Source: Amoebophrya sp. A120
Lineage: Eukaryota > Sar > Dinophyceae > Syndiniales > Amoebophryaceae
Reading direction: 5' to 3'
DNA length: 64,000 nt
Assembly: GCA_905178155.1 (NCBI GenBank)
Contig: CAJINV010000018.1
Coordinates: forward strand, 538,609-602,608
The translations under genes were made by a program, and so were the position numbers. Below, piece by piece: positions 1 to 11,730 of the stretch. Each line of letters begins with the position of its first letter. The stretch's first letter is position 1. The notes beneath the pieces are model-generated. The model saw nothing but the letters and a program-made list of their open reading frames with translations. It searched no databases and was not told the DNA's origin.

Positions 1-3000
1 TCCCACTTCTGCTCCTCTTCTGTCTCTCTTCTAGCAGCAGCTCCACCACCTTTCGCTGCAGGTAGTAGAACGGCTGAGCCTCCTCGAGCAATTCTTCTTG
101 CCAAAAAACCGGCCGCGCTGGTCGTGGTGGTGGAGTCGTTACGGCGATATCACCTTGCTGTAGTTGCGGTCGTCCCGCGTCTCGGCCTTGTTGGAGAAAG
201 AACACGATGCTCCCACCCTGAAATAGCACGGGGGTAGTCTGTTCCTTCTGGTGACCACGCTCGCGCTTTGCAGACGCGGCTCGTTGTTCCTCGGGCAACA
301 TCCCCGTTTCGTTGAGCATCTCGGAGGACCGAGCCGTGAAATCCTGCACAAGTTCCAGCTTGTCCACCAGGAACTTCTTTAGCTGCGCTGGCAGCGGGGC
401 AACCACTTCGAAACGTTTCTGATCCAGCTCAAACCGTTATGAGGGTGCACAAATCCTACTTCTAGTGGTCCTCCCCTCATTTGTATATCCAAAATTATAC
501 CGATAATCGGAATCAACATCGACATCTTGCCTTTAAGCACTGTTTGCATGACAAATAATTTTGGAATCTACTCAAACAGTCAACTACAATCTGCGTAGAG
601 ATTTGTAATGCGGAAAAGCCCCTTGGCTTTGATTTGTCATGCGGAAACGCCCCTTGGCGTTGGCCTCGTCTGCTGTTGCTTGTTTTGTGCTGCTGCTCAT
701 GCTCTTCAAATTATGCGGGGGATGGAACATCAACGGGACGAGTTGCGCACACTCATAAGCCAAGGAGGTAGGAATGGAGAAACAACCTCGGACAAAAATG
801 GCGACTGAGATAGTAGCTTTCATCACCACGACCCCCACCTTTTAGAGATACTCCCTCGTTCTTTGCTGCGGCAGGAGGAGGATCACGAGTTAATCTAGTT
901 CCAGCTGCGGCGGGCCAAGCGGTCGTTGTAGAAGGAGCTGCAGATGAATTACTACTAGAAGAACCTTTATTTTTCCACGAACTTGGGCCGTCCTCTGATG
1001 TTATCTTCTTCCATCGGTATTTGTCGTCGCACACCAGTGGATGCCCAATGTGCTGTATCAAATGCAAAAGTGTCTGGGTCTGGAAGAATGGAAGATTTGT
1101 CATGCAGGTAGTTTTCCATGACCCATGAGGTCAGTAATGCGTGGTCTAGCATCACAGATTTTGAGAGGGCTTCCTGATGCCTGTTCCGCATGAGAAATGC
1201 CCTCTCGCCGTGGCAAAAACTGGACTCCTCTTGCTGGTCATGAATTACAGATTTTTTTCGAATCCGAAGACAGCATCACAAGTCACAACCTTCCAGACCC
1301 AGACATGTTTCCATTTGGTATGCTGCAGGTGCACCCGAATCTGGTGCGTGCGCCCGCTGTGATATGACAATGCACAACTCCCCCTCCCCCTCATTTGTCA
1401 TGCAAAATACCCAATTCACCCATTGCCTCTTGGCACTGCTTGCATGACAAGTTCGGGTAGCCCAAATCGCACTACACTCCACTACAAATTTATCATGCAA
1501 AACCGGCACTCTTGCTGATGCTTGTGCTGCTGCCGTTCATGCTATACAAATGAGGGGGAGGGGGAGTTGTGCACTGTCGTATGTGAATGCTGCATGCGAG
1601 AAGAGAGAAATATCGACGAGAAGCAGGTGTAGATGACGATGTTGCCGAAGCGTGATGAAAACTAACCTCCTCGTCCTGCTCCGGAGTTGATGTAGTAGAT
1701 CCCGGCTTATTTTTAACACCAGGCGCACGACCCGTTATTTCAGCATCTTCTTCCTTCCCTACTTCACCACTTAGTTTCTCTCGAAACCAGCCGACGAGTA
1801 CGAAATCCGTGCGCGCGGTATCAAAATGAAAAAAGCCCCCGCCCCATATCAAATGGGAAATCTGTGACGCAGGATTTGCGTACACAAATGCGCGCTGTCT
1901 TGCAATACGGCATCGCAGCCAGATCCGCAGCCTAGGGAAGGGCGTTGCGGGTCTAGTTGCTTAGCATTGCAAACGGCTGCCCTTTAGGCCCAACAGCATG
2001 CCAAATCGCTTCCATAATGGCGCGGAAGCCTCTGCGTTTGTCTTCTTGCAAGACAGACGTGATTTGTGGTCTCAAATCAACAAGACAAATTTTCGGAAGC
2101 ATGCCTTTTCGATATGGGCAGGGGGGATTTTGCCTCTCAATACGCGGGCTCGGCGTCCTTCGTGCTGGCTACTTCGGACCAGGTGCTGGCGTTCGAGCGG
2201 ACGGTGCGGATGGGAAACTGCAGCGACCCGCGCAAATCCGTCACCTTCCCGTGCACCAGGCACAGGTAGTGCTTCGCGACCTTTTGCTTGTGGAACAGGT
2301 CCCGGATTTTTTCTCGGGCTTTTTTCGTTTTCCCGACCAGCATGGGCCCCGAAGTCTCCCGGTCGAGGCGGTGACAGAGGGGCCCGAACCCCGTGTCCCC
2401 GCTGATAGCCTGGTTCGCGCTATCAACTGCAAAAGTGTCTGGGTCTGGAAGAGTGCAAGGTTTGTCATGCAGGTTTTCCATGACCCATGAGGTGTGGTAT
2501 GTAGGACATAGCGTGACAGATTCTGTGAGAGTTCTATCATGCCTATCCTGCATGAGAAACTGCCCCTCGATTCATCAGGTCAAAAGTGGACGGCTTTTGG
2601 TAATCATGCAACACAGATTTTTACATGAGTCAGATTTAGCATGACAAGTTGCTTTGTTCCAGACCCAGACATTTTTACACTTGATACGCGCTGATTGCGA
2701 ACAAGTTCTGATCGATAGAAAAATTCGCGCGGTTGGCTTGATATGAAATGCAAAAGCACCGTAGTACTATAAATTGCATTACAAATCAGTCCAGGAGCAT
2801 TACAAATTGAATTTCTGATGCTGATTTACCTTGAGAAAGAGATTTGTAATGCATAACTGCAATTATACTACGAGTACGATACTTTTGCACAGGATACTTG
2901 GAGCCAGTTCGCGACGGACTTGTTGATGTTGGTCGAAGTAGAGGCATAGGCATTTGCTTGATTTGTGGTCGTTGTTGTACTGCTAATATTCTTGCGCGTG

Positions 3001-3221
3001 GACGTGGAGGAAGAGGCGGGTTGTGCTTGTGCCGCTCCTCTGCTAAATGCTGTCGTGGCATTACCAGCAGCGGTGGTCGTGCCCACCGTGTTTGGGACTT
3101 GCTGCTGCTGCTGCTGCTGCTCTGTTGAAGGAGAGATCAGCTCACAGGTCCAGAAGGCCGGCTTGGCAATGACGAGAAAATCTGATGCCTCGACCAGCAC
3201 ATGGGGCTTAGAGTCCGACAT
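1..3221 (-). CDS. RluA/RluD-family RNA pseudouridine synthase (3' end beyond window)
   Basis: Seven exons joined in frame: 3221-2897, 2736-2687, 2415-2143, 1813-1582, 1357-1321, 1050-758, 432-1. The joined protein shows the family in order: an N-terminal VLVEASDFLVIAKP segment, the catalytic block CHRLDRETSG whose Asp is the family nucleophile, the KHYLCLVHGKV strand, then SGRTHQIRVHLQHIGHPL and FLHSYLLGFELDQKRFEVV. GRTHQIRVHL is split across two introns and appears only after removal of the introner elements, which is strong support for the exon model. The family isomerises uridine to pseudouridine in rRNA or tRNA. Poly-Q and Ser/Thr-rich inserts are extra to the family. ATG at 3221 is preferred over an in-frame TTG at 3242. 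No stop occurs before base 1, so the C-terminus is missing; at least 547 residues are present. Substrate and compartment are unknown. Confidence 0.9.
438..757. mobile_element. Introner, GTGCACAAC family
   Basis: Intron of the pseudouridine synthase. Its ends TATGAGGGTGCACAA and TTGCGCACACTCATA form a degenerate inverted repeat. The flanks accgt and agcca do not match, so this looks like an old insertion; removing 433-757 restores the frame LLGFELDQ. Confidence 0.75.
1056..1320. mobile_element. Introner, GTCTGGGTCTGG family
   Basis: Inverted ends carry GTGTCTGGGTCTGG and CCAGACCCAGACAT. Exact TSD tgctg at 1051-1055 and 1321-1325. Excision joins HLQ to HIGHPL of the pseudouridine synthase. Confidence 0.9.
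1363..1581. mobile_element. Introner, GTGCACAAC family
   Basis: Ends TATGACAATGCACAACTCC and its inverse. Exact TSD tgtga at 1358-1362 and 1582-1586. It splits the SIH-SGRTHQ motif of the pseudouridine synthase. Confidence 0.92.
1819..2142. mobile_element. Introner, CCCCGCCCCATATC family
   Basis: Ends TATCAAAATGAAAAAAGCCC and inverse; exact TSD cgcgg on both sides. Intron of the pseudouridine synthase. Confidence 0.9.
2421..2686. mobile_element. Introner, GTCTGGGTCTGG family
   Basis: Ends TATCAACTGCAAAAGTGTC and inverse; exact TSD cgcgc at 2416-2420 and 2687-2691. Intron of the pseudouridine synthase. Confidence 0.92.
2742..2896. mobile_element. Introner, CAAAAGTATCGTACTCG family
   Basis: Short inverted-repeat element, ends TATGAAATGCAAAAG and CTTTTGCACAGGATA. 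TSD cttga/cttgg (4 of 5). Excision keeps the frame between the first two exons of the pseudouridine synthase. Confidence 0.88.
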
Positions 3222-4420
3222 TTTGTTTTCGATGTAGTCCAAAATATTGATATATACAGTGGGGGCGGTGGAAAAGGAAAATGAAAAAAAAAAGGGGGAA
3301 GAATGATCAGGAGGGGCAAAAGAACTTCTGTTTCGTTCGGGCCGACGAGAAGACTACAAGAGACCAGGTAGAAAAGCCTCTAAACAAAATCAGAGCACTA
3401 GTGGTCACATAAATTTGCAGGCCATTTTCAAAAAAACAGACCTCCTGCCAAAAAAAGTAAAAATGCGAAAAAAGTAGGCGGAAATGATCCAAATCCTACA
3501 CCTACTCGGGGACACAAGAAAGTGAAGTACAAGTAGGAGCTTTTATCATCTTTGAAATGCGACTTGATAGATTTCTGACACGAAGTTAGTTGGATCAAAG
3601 TCCTGCTTTTCATCAAAATATTAATTTTCCGCGTTGCGTCAATTCAGTTTTTTGGGCGGACAAGACAGTGACCATGAGTGTACCGCTGGGTCGATTGCGG
3701 CGGTTTATGTCGAGATGAAGCATGTGAGTGCAGCCGCAGCTGCACCCAGAGATCTTCGCATACTGCTGTGCCATACGAACACGATGTTTAGCTTTAGCAA
3801 CGAAAACTTATTGCCGCTCAGCAACGTTTGCTGCAGGAGCGGGTTGTAGTCGTGGAGCAATGGAGTGGCAGAACCACAACCACTACCGACGCGTCAATTC
3901 ATCTACAGGACGAGTGGATGCTGGTGCCAGGACTCACTTCAGTAGTTAAGTACCAGTTACTACTGCTGCTGATGCTGATGATGATGATGATCGTGCACCT
4001 GAGCGCTTTACTGGCTTTACCAAAACGTCGAATACTATACACATTTTCTAGGTCGTTTTGGACATCAACAAGTCCAGATCACCTGTTGAGGCGGAATTAT
4101 GGCAACATCCGGAGATCATGAAGATGATCCCCACGACGAGACGAGTCCCCACACGAGGACCAGCGTCGTATGGGACTCTCAAACGTTACATTCTCAAGAA
4201 CTGTTACATGGATTTGTGATGCAAGAACACACACAGTGAAGGGAGCAAGCTTGCACTTTTTGCATTACAAATTCGGCACAGATTTCGATTCTGTTTAGCC
4301 CTTCGAGAATTTGTCATGCGAAGTAGCTTGATCGTGGTGTGGCTGATGGCAATTTTGCATCACAAATCATGTAACAGTTGAAAGTGTAACGTTTGAGAAC
4401 CCCGTACGTCGGCGACTCGT
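3222..4420. other. Intergenic region with one introner copy
   Basis: 5' flank of the pseudouridine synthase and 3' flank of the next gene. No convincing CDS on either strand; the ORFs here are short and compositionally poor. The only structured feature is the element at 4169-4406. Confidence 0.5.
4169..4406. mobile_element. Introner-type element, CTCAAACGTTACATTC family
   Basis: Ends TATGGGACTCTCAAACG and CGTTTGAGAACCCCGTA; exact TSD cgtcg at 4164-4168 and 4407-4411. It lies just downstream of the stop codon at 4421, so it is either in the 3' UTR or a non-intronic insertion. Confidence 0.9.
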
Positions 4421-5885
4421 TCACCGCACTGGCCTCGAATACGCGGACCGCTTGAAGTATGGAGGCGTCAGGATTGAAATCCTCAAAGTTGAAATAGTTT
4501 GTGATGCATGAAATGCAACCCACAATGCGCCTGTCTTGCAGAGTAGGCAAGGGAGGCAGATTGTAAGCCTGTTGAGGGGTCGAAATGATTCTTAAATAGA
4601 GCTGCTAAAGTAGCATCACAAAAGGCGTCTTCCTTACCCAAAACAGCATAAGTATACAAACTGGATTTATGCACTACCAAAATTTGTCATGCGCCACTTA
4701 GAAACTGGGCTCCAACTGGCATCCACTTTATGCATGGCAAATCCTTTCAACTTTGTCGATTTCAATCCTGACACTTCCATATGAAGGGCTTCATTTCTGC
4801 CGTCCAGGTCTCTTTTTCCGGGCACGTTTTTGCGTACACGCAGTTGTATTTGACCACCTACTATGCATCGCAAAAGAAGTAGTATGATCGTCCTGGCACG
4901 CACTCGCACTGCTAGTGTAGACAAGACTGCTTGTAAAAATTATTATACAGGAGGAGTAGATCTTTCTATGTATGTAATTTCGGTAAAAGAACGCGAACGT
5001 CATGCTGCAGCTGCCTGTGGGAGTTCCAAAGAAAGACAAAGACCTGGATGAAAACTCATCCTGTATTGCGGATGGTACGAGTATCGTACTTACTTCTACG
5101 ATGCTTTTGCAGAGGATACCTGCGGGCGGTTTTCGAATTCCGCGTCAAAGCCCGCCTGCCAGCCGAACGCGAGCGGCACCCCCATCTTCCTCGGGATCAG
5201 GTGCTTGATTATCAAATGCAAAAATGTCTGGGTCTGGAAACTTGTTATGCTGAGTGGCGTAGCATGAGAAGGCCACAAGTGCTGGCTCAGCATGACAAAT
5301 TTCTGAGCTTGTAGGTGTTGCCTATTCTGCATGACAAACTGCGTCTCCGCATGACAGAAAAAAACGTCTCTTGGACAATGTGCATGACAGATTTAAGAGT
5401 CATGCCAGACAAGCATGACAAACATGCATTCTTCCAGACCCAGACATTTTTACATTTGATATTGATGTTTTTCTTGCGAAACGTTCTGTCGTAATTCACT
5501 AGGTCCGTGTTAATATGCTCTGCAAAAGTATCGCGCTCGTACTAATTGCACATATGCATGACAAATCATGTCCCTAAAGGTAAAACAGCATTACAAATTG
5601 CATTTGTCATGCTGAGCGAATTTGTAATGCAATTTATACTAGTACGTTTAACTTTTGCAATACATAGTTCAGCTCGCCTTCTTCGTACGCAGGATTCATG
5701 GGTTGGTCCTGGGCAGCACAAAAGCAGAGTGGAAAAGACAAAAGAAACAACGTGGCAAACGACCTGGAAAAACCTGTTCTACTCGTTGTCAAGAACCCTA
5801 ACACGACAGCGCAAAGCGCCGGGGCCACGACCTTCATCGTCGGTGAACAAAAGCCACCAGGTCGTGTGGAATTATTCCTCGGCAT
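4421..5885 (-). CDS. Small secreted or membrane-anchored protein, function unknown
   Basis: Five exons: 5885-5667, 5508-5462, 5204-5119, 4856-4782, 4452-4421; 152 residues in one continuous frame after removal of four introners. An N-terminal hydrophobic stretch (VVAPALCAVVLGFLTT, then FATLFLLSFPLCFCAA) suggests a signal peptide or anchor. Translation could also begin at the ATG at 5837, which gives a cleaner signal peptide. The mature part is basic, with two cysteines (YNCVYAKTC), and ends SAYSRPVR. I recognise no family. The 32-bp terminal exon and 47-bp second exon are typical of this locus. Confidence rests on the phase agreement at all four junctions. Confidence 0.75.
4458..4781. mobile_element. 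Introner, TTGAAATCCTCAAAGTTGAA family
   Basis: Ends TATGGAGGCGTCAGGATTG and its inverse CAATCCTGACACTTCCATA; exact TSD tgaag. Last intron of the small secreted-protein gene. Confidence 0.92.
4862..5118. mobile_element. Introner, CAAAAGTATCGTACTCG-related
   Basis: Ends TATGCATCGCAAAAGAAGT and CTTTTGCAGAGGATA. TSD cctac/cctgc (4 of 5). Confidence 0.82.
5210..5461. mobile_element. Introner, GTCTGGGTCTGG family
   Basis: Ends TATCAAATGCAAAAATGTC and inverse; exact TSD ttgat at 5205-5209 and 5462-5466. Confidence 0.92.
5514..5666. mobile_element. Introner, CAAAAGTATCGTACTCG family
   Basis: Ends TATGCTCTGCAAAAGTATC and ACTTTTGCAATACATA. TSD gttaa/gttca (4 of 5). Confidence 0.87.
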
Positions 5886-6653
5886 GATCTTCTCCGACGT
5901 ATATATTAAGTATTGCTTCCTCCTTCCTGTCCTTGAGGAGCAGAGCTAGCACATCAAAACTGAATAAAACTCAAATTGCGCTATGGGTTTGATTGTCTCC
6001 AAAAGCTCAGCCTTGTAGTAAAATGGGCTTCCTCGTCGGAGGAAGCCATCCCCACCTCATGAAAAAACCAGCTCTAGGACGCAAAACACGACGACGCACA
6101 ACATGAACATCATGTATGATCACCCGGCTTCAGAGTTCTCATGACATAGACAGTTTCCATTTTCCACCGCGCAGACAGACGTCGCGAGATCTGGGACAGA
6201 TCTTGTTCAACTATTTTCCAGCAAGTCCTTGACTCGCTCACCACAAGCAGTGGCGGACGCCTTACTTTGCCTCTACAATTGGCGAACATCAAGGGACTGC
6301 GCTGTCGTAGCTCTTCCCATCTATCTTCGTCCTCACTTTTTTTTCAATTTTTTTCGTCTTCTTTTCATTTTCTAAAAGTTTTGCAGTTTCTTGTCACGCG
6401 GCTCTTGTGTGCGAATTCTTGTAGTTACAGTTAGACTTTCCTTGTTCTGGAGCTGTTCTTAATATAGTGACGCTGGGTCGAAAAATATAAGAGGAGCGAT
6501 ACTCCTGCCGACCGTGATAAGGGTCTTGAAGCTGCACTACTGGTCATCATCATCATCATGTTAGTGCTTGTCCTGTGAAAGTTTCCGCTATTCTGTTCTC
6601 TTTCATTTCTTCTTGGACGTGCACACGAACATCGTGCTTTCGACATTTCGGTG
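5886..6653. other. Intergenic; 3' flank of the LINE
   Basis: No CDS. On the minus strand this follows the LINE stop codon, so part is probably the LINE 3' UTR. The T-rich stretches at about 6338-6375 (A-rich on the minus strand) could be its tail. A block at about 6070-6156 recurs, diverged, at 18057-18128. Confidence 0.45.
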
Positions 6654-9600
6654 TCATTCTGCAGTCCAGGTTTGATCCTGGTTGCGATAGAAAGCCACCC
6701 CTGCGACGTACTTCACTTCTCTTCCACTGTTTTCACAGAAGTCGTCGCCGCACGCCTCGAACAGCGCCTCTGGGTCACATTCTAATTGCCACGCGCCATC
6801 CCGTGCGCCGGGCACTCTGCGCCAGCGCTTGCCGCTGATCTTCGATGTCATTTCCTGCCTTTTTTCCTCTTCCTCTACCCGCTGCTGCTGGATTCTCTCT
6901 CTCTGTTCCGCGTTCCTTGCTTCCATTTTTGGCGTTACTGTTTTTACTTTCCTCTGCCGGTCTGCTCTCTCCGTGGCTACCTTCCTATTCTGTTTCAGGG
7001 TTTCCTTCAGCGTGACGGCGTCGGGGGGGGCGCTTATAAGAGTTTCAAAATCGATGCTGTAGCCCTCCAGGTCTTGCAACAACATTTTCCCCCACTCGGA
7101 TTTGATTTTGACCTCGTTTGCGATCCACGCAGCTGAAGCTTCGGTCTTGTCCCTCGCAGCGTGTCCTACCCAAGCTATTCTTTTTTCTGTTAGCGCTGTT
7201 TCGACGTCGAGGACCCCCATCTTCCGGCAAAGTGCGAGCCGGCTCGCGTACTCCTCTGCCTCTGTTTCTTCGTTTTCGGCGTCTGTCTCGTCCTCTGCGT
7301 CGTGCTCCTTTTGCCACCTGCGCCGTTCTCCTGTTGCGGTTTTCAGAGTTTGCAGTTGGAAGCGCCGCAGCAGCTTCCAGTCGTGTTCCCTCATGGCCCA
7401 GCACTCGCTGTTGTACAACGCGACCGAGCTGCAGAGGCTGTTGCAAAGCTCTGCCTTAAGCCCTTGCGGTGTGTCCCGGTCCTTCCAAATTTTGCTGAGT
7501 TGCCCCACTGTGGCCTTGGCGATCCCTGTCCGCCGCTCTACTTCCTTGCTGGTGCTGCCGTTGTTCGCTATCTGCGTACCGAGGTACTTGAAAGCGCCTA
7601 CTGTTGCCACTTCTTTGCCGTCGTACGTTCTTAGCCCGGCGGGTACTACTACGGCCGCGCGCTGCGCCTTCGCTTTTTCTTCTAGGTATCTCCCTACCCG
7701 GAGCACCTTCTGCTCCTGCGTGCTCATGCCCGGTCGGCAAAAACCCGTGGCCCTGTGCCACTTAAGTGCGCGCGCGTCCGGCAACACATCTCCGCAACGG
7801 GGGCATTTGTGGATGTTCCGCTCCTCATCCACGAATCGGACCTTGCCCACTCGCGAAAGCCTGAGCCGCTCCCCGTCATCCAACACTGCCCAGCTGGTCT
7901 TTTTCAACCAGCACAAACCAAACTTCCCGTCATCCCACACTAGTAGATGGGTCGTCTTTTCCATCGCCGGGGCGATGGATTTCTTGCTTCTTGCTGCGGC
8001 TGCGTACTCTTCCACCAAGTCAACACCATCCCACTCCACCGCCCAACCCCCACGCTCGTACTCCGTTCCCTCCTCAGTTACGAAGCGTTCTTTTTTTGCG
8101 TCTCGGTTGTCTTTTTTGCTTGGTTGGAGCCCTATGGTCATGGCCTCCGTCTTCTTTGCATTCAGCTCGAGCCCGACGAACCTGCAAGCTGCCTGCAGCT
8201 GCAGTAGTGTGGCCTGCGCTTCTGCTGGTGTGTCGCTTCGCACCACTAGGTCGTCGACGAATCCTAGCCACGACAAGTAGCTGACGTCGACCTTGCTCCG
8301 TGCCCAGAGCCCTTCGCGCTGCATTGCAAGCTCGAAGGCCTGCGTTGCGAAGTCTAAAACGAGCACAAAAATCAGCGGGCTCAGGCTTGAGCCCTGCCGG
8401 ATGCCGGATTTCTGTTCTGTTACACCGCTAAGCTTCCCCGGTGCTATCTTCAGCGCATAGGTGGCGGAGCCGTACATTCTCCGCACAAGCTCCACCAGGT
8501 CGGCCGGAAACCCCTGCCACCGGAGTACTGCCGCCATCTTCTCCCAGTCTAAACTGTCGTATGCTTTTTGGAAATCGATGAAGTCATAAACCCGCTCCTC
8601 CCCATTTTTGATCGCGTGCTCCATGTCCCTCAGCAGCCGGAACACGGCGTGCCGGCAGCTGAGGCCCCTCACCGATCCTTTTTGTCTTTTATCGATGGCC
8701 CGGTATGCGCTTTCCCGGATTCTGTTCAAAATTATCAAGCCCACTAACTTCTCGCCAACATGGAGGAGGGCGGCCGGCCGGTAGTTCGCCGGCTCTGCCC
8801 GCGGTCCATTTTTGTGCAGCAACGCTATTGCTGCCTCCAGCCATTTTTCTGGCATCTGTTGCCCCTCGAAGATCTTCTTCACCACCAACCGGAGCACCCT
8901 TCTTGCGGTGTCCGATTGGGCGAAGAATTCGGCCGGGAAGTCGCTCGCGTGGCTCTTCCCTTTTTTCAGCTCCTTGACCGCCTTATCGATTTCGCTATCT
9001 TCCGGACTGCCTGCGTGAGTTGTCTCCCACGTGGGCCGGGGCGGCTGCTGCAACATCTCCTCGCACACCTTCCACGCCGTCGCGCCTTTCAGGCGCTGGT
9101 CTGCTTCTGGTCTCTTCGTCCCTAAAATGCTTGCCCAGAATTCGACGTGTGGCCGCTCCCCCCCGGGCAGGTGTTGCTGCCCCTTTGCCCTCGCCTTTCC
9201 GGCTAACTGGCGGACCGTTTCGTATACGGCCCGCGCATTGCCGCTGCTGTCAGCCTTGCGCAGGTCTTCTATCTTTTCCCGCAGCCATGCTGCCTTGTCC
9301 TCTTTTATTTCGTGTTTTATCTTCCTGCGTAGCCTCGCGTCCGCCTGCCTCGTCCTGTCCCCGCCGGTTTTTAGTTTCCTTCGCTTCGCTATTGTCTTCC
9401 ACGTTCGGTCCGTTATCCAAGGTTTCCGCCGTTGCTCGGGTTTGTTCTTCTTCCACTCGTCTTCCAGTTCCTTCATCAGAGGCTTCATCACCTCCTCGAA
9501 CTGGTCCCAAGCTGCTGCTGCTGATCTCCCTGGCGCTTCCATCGCCCGCAACTCGTCTTCTGTTAGCGTTTTCTGCAGCTCCTCCTCCACCCGGCTGGCG

Positions 9601-9665
9601 GTTTCTTTTTGTCTAATAAGTTGCTTCCCGGTGGCTCCCTTGTGTGTGTGCGCACCCGCATGCAC
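6654..9665 (-). mobile_element. Non-LTR (LINE) retrotransposon reverse-transcriptase ORF, 5'-truncated
   Basis: One open frame of 1003 codons with no introner in it. Reverse-transcriptase motifs in order: DFIDFQKAYDSLDW near residue 365 (first catalytic Asp), SGIRQGSSLSPLIF near 425, and the active-site box LGFVDDLVV near 468, where the usual Ala of the A-D-D box is Val. A KYLGTQIAN block follows. A C2H2-like finger, CPRCGDVLPDARALKWHRATG, lies near residue 640, and RIAWVGHAAR near 850 is typical of LINE connection domains. The upstream in-frame TAG and the lack of any endonuclease domain suggest 5' truncation. The first ATG in frame is near residue 42. Whether it is active cannot be judged. 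Confidence 0.9.
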
Positions 9666-10402
9666 TACTGGGTTTAACTACAAATAAAGAATTGCATCTA
9701 TGCGTATTATATGCACTTGCAGGTAGATTCATGCGTTTGCGTCTGCAAGAAGTAAAAGAGTCCCCCCTGCTCCGAACGAATGTTGATTGCGTGACTCATC
9801 GACATCGTGTGCTTCTACTCATAATAGAGATAGAACGTCGAGGTCTGCAAGTTGCAAACCATGCTGCAGCAAGACCAACAAGTCTCGTCAGCGTCTTTTC
9901 CTTACACGACGTGCGGTAGGGCGGCCGGGGAGATGATTTGACTTTGATATAGAAATCTTCATTCACCATCTTCACGTACGCGAGCACCGTTGGCGATTCG
10001 TTTTGCTCCCTCGCCGCGCCCTGGTGATGACGTCGTTCTTTTTACTACTGAGAAATTTTACAATACGTACTTTTGATGAGCGATGAACTCCACACCTAAG
10101 TCTCAATAAACGCTCCGTGAGTTGTTATGTCCTTACGCTGAAATTATAAGGACCTACGTCCATGAACATATTAGGCATAATCATGATTTAGATTTTTCTT
10201 TTTCAATCGTACACTATGGGCACCCGTTCGTGGTAAAGTGGCACCATCAAGCTTCAGTGGCACCCGTTCGTCGCGGTAAAGAAGTTGTAAAAGATGGATC
10301 TACTTTCGTACTTGAGTACTCAATAGCGCACCCACGACCACCTCGAAGAGGGCCGGGCTACGTATTTTGTTTGCCGACTTTCCATCCTCGTTGTAGACGT
10401 CG
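9666..10402. other. Intergenic
   Basis: 5' flank of the LINE copy and upstream region of the plus-strand gene at 10403. I see no supported CDS or RNA gene. Confidence 0.4.
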
Positions 10403-10894
10403 ATGGCTCTGGCTCGTCGTCGTCCCACCTCGCTCCGATTATCACAGGAAAAAAGTGTTACAGTTACACATGTGTTGGAATTTCTGCATCACAAACTTGC
10501 TCCACTTGGCAAAGAAAACCTGTGATGCGCAGACTATAAGGGAGAACACGCACGAAATGAGGCTGGCAAGCATTTTTTGCATGACAGAGGTTGTCTGTCT
10601 TGCTTGTCTTCCATCAGGGTGTGTAACTGTAACACGTTTTTCTTCCCATACCGATTTATTTTAGATTATTGTCACTATAAGATAGATGGTAATGGAGACC
10701 ACATCAGAGACCCGGGCTTCCTCCGGCTCCGGCTGTTGGATCCGGTCAAGGTCATTGTAAAAAATTATGAAGCGTATGCCCCGGACTCCCCCACCGAGGC
10801 CGCCCATTTCAAATTGCCTTTCCGCCTGCGAGGAACGAAGAATTTCTTGGTAGAGTCCGGAGTTTCGGGAGATTTCTACCTGAAAATCAGGTAG
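10403..10894 (+). CDS. Small protein of unknown function on the plus strand
   Basis: Exon 1 is 10403-10439 and exon 2 is 10656-10894; 91 residues. An in-frame stop lies just before the ATG. Removing the introner plus one ccgat copy joins TSLR to FILDYC in frame. The body (RLRLLDPVKVIVKNYEAYAP) has protein-like composition and RNY codon bias on this strand. The opposite strand is also open in register here, as happens at other loci, so the strand is not certain. The stop is converging with, and overlaps by about 19 bp, the predicted end of the minus-strand gene at 10876. No family recognised. Confidence 0.5.
10440..10650. mobile_element. Introner, GTGTTAACGTTAACG-type family
   Basis: Ends TATCACAGGAAAAAAGTGTT and AACACGTTTTTCTTCCCATA; exact TSD ccgat at 10435-10439 and 10651-10655. 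Confidence 0.9.
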
Positions 10895-10914
10895 GTGGAG
10901 CGAGAATAGTATCG

Positions 10915-11234
10915 TATGGAAAAATCCAAATCCCTATCCCCCCTTCCCGTATCAATAAGAGATTTCTGATGCGCGACTTGTATTGCTGGAAGGTAAAAAT
11001 AAAGGGACACACGACCCGCCGCCTATTTTCAGGCACTTTGATGGCATGCTGTTCTAGGGAATGCAGTTGCTTCTTGTACTCCTGCTGGAGAGGCAGCAAC
11101 TGCCTGTCCCAGACAGCACTACAGTCCGCACCTTTTCCCTCCTAGCACGACAAAATGATTTGTGGCCACAAAAAATCAGCATCACAAAATTCCGGTTTCA
11201 GTATGGGGTCAAGAGATTTATTTTCATTTCGATA
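10915..11234. mobile_element. Introner, CCCCGCCCCATATC family, degenerate
   Basis: Ends TATGGAAAAATCCAAATCCC and inverse-like TTTATTTTCATTTCGATA. The flanking pentamers do not match. Placed in or after the last coding part of the duplicated-domain gene. Confidence 0.65.
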
Positions 11235-11306
11235 ACTAACCGCATCGAGGCATAGTGACTATTATAGTCATCGAGGTTATTGCCATGCCGATTCCCCTCG
11301 CTGAGG

Positions 11307-11457
11307 TATGAACTGCAAAAGTATCGTACTAGTATAAATTGCAATACAAATTATCTCAGCATTACAAATTAAATTTGTAATGCGGATTTACCTTGACAGC
11401 CTAGATTTGTAGTGCATCACTGCAAGTAGTACGAGTACGATACTTTTGCACAGGATA
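11307..11457. mobile_element. Introner, CAAAAGTATCGTACTCG family
   Basis: Ends TATGAACTGCAAAAGTATCG and ACTTTTGCACAGGATA; exact TSD tgagg at 11302-11306 and 11458-11462. Confidence 0.92.
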
Positions 11458-11518
11458 TGAGGGCTGGAATATCAACGTCAACAAAATCTTTTTGAAAGCG
11501 GACCGCGTCGAAGCCGCC

Positions 11519-11730
11519 TATCCAAGAAAAAAACGCTGCTATTGTAAATTTGTGATGCGCAACATGCAAGATGATTGCGTCTGTCATGCTTGGCATGCAT
11601 CGTAAGGTCCATTAAAGGGCGTTTTCACGTACTATCTGCGGATGACAGGTTTTTGCTGTCCTCATGCGAAACAAATTTGTAATGCTGTTCCTCCAAAAAA
11701 GTTACACCCACAACGTTTTTTTCTTGGATA
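11519..11730. mobile_element. Introner, TATCCAAGAAAAAAACG family
   Basis: Terminal repeats TATCCAAGAAAAAAACG and CGTTTTTTTCTTGGATA are inverted copies. TSD ccgcc/ccatc is weak (3 of 5). Its removal restores the domain alignment with the first copy. Confidence 0.82.

Noticed and set aside
1000-6000. Repeated inverted motifs looking like a CRISPR-type array
   Set aside because: The repeats are element ends at irregular spacing with TSDs in coding exons of a eukaryote.
10122-10664. 180-codon plus ORF
   Set aside because: It runs through an introner with an exact TSD and through upstream noncoding sequence; only the part from 10403 fits a gene model.
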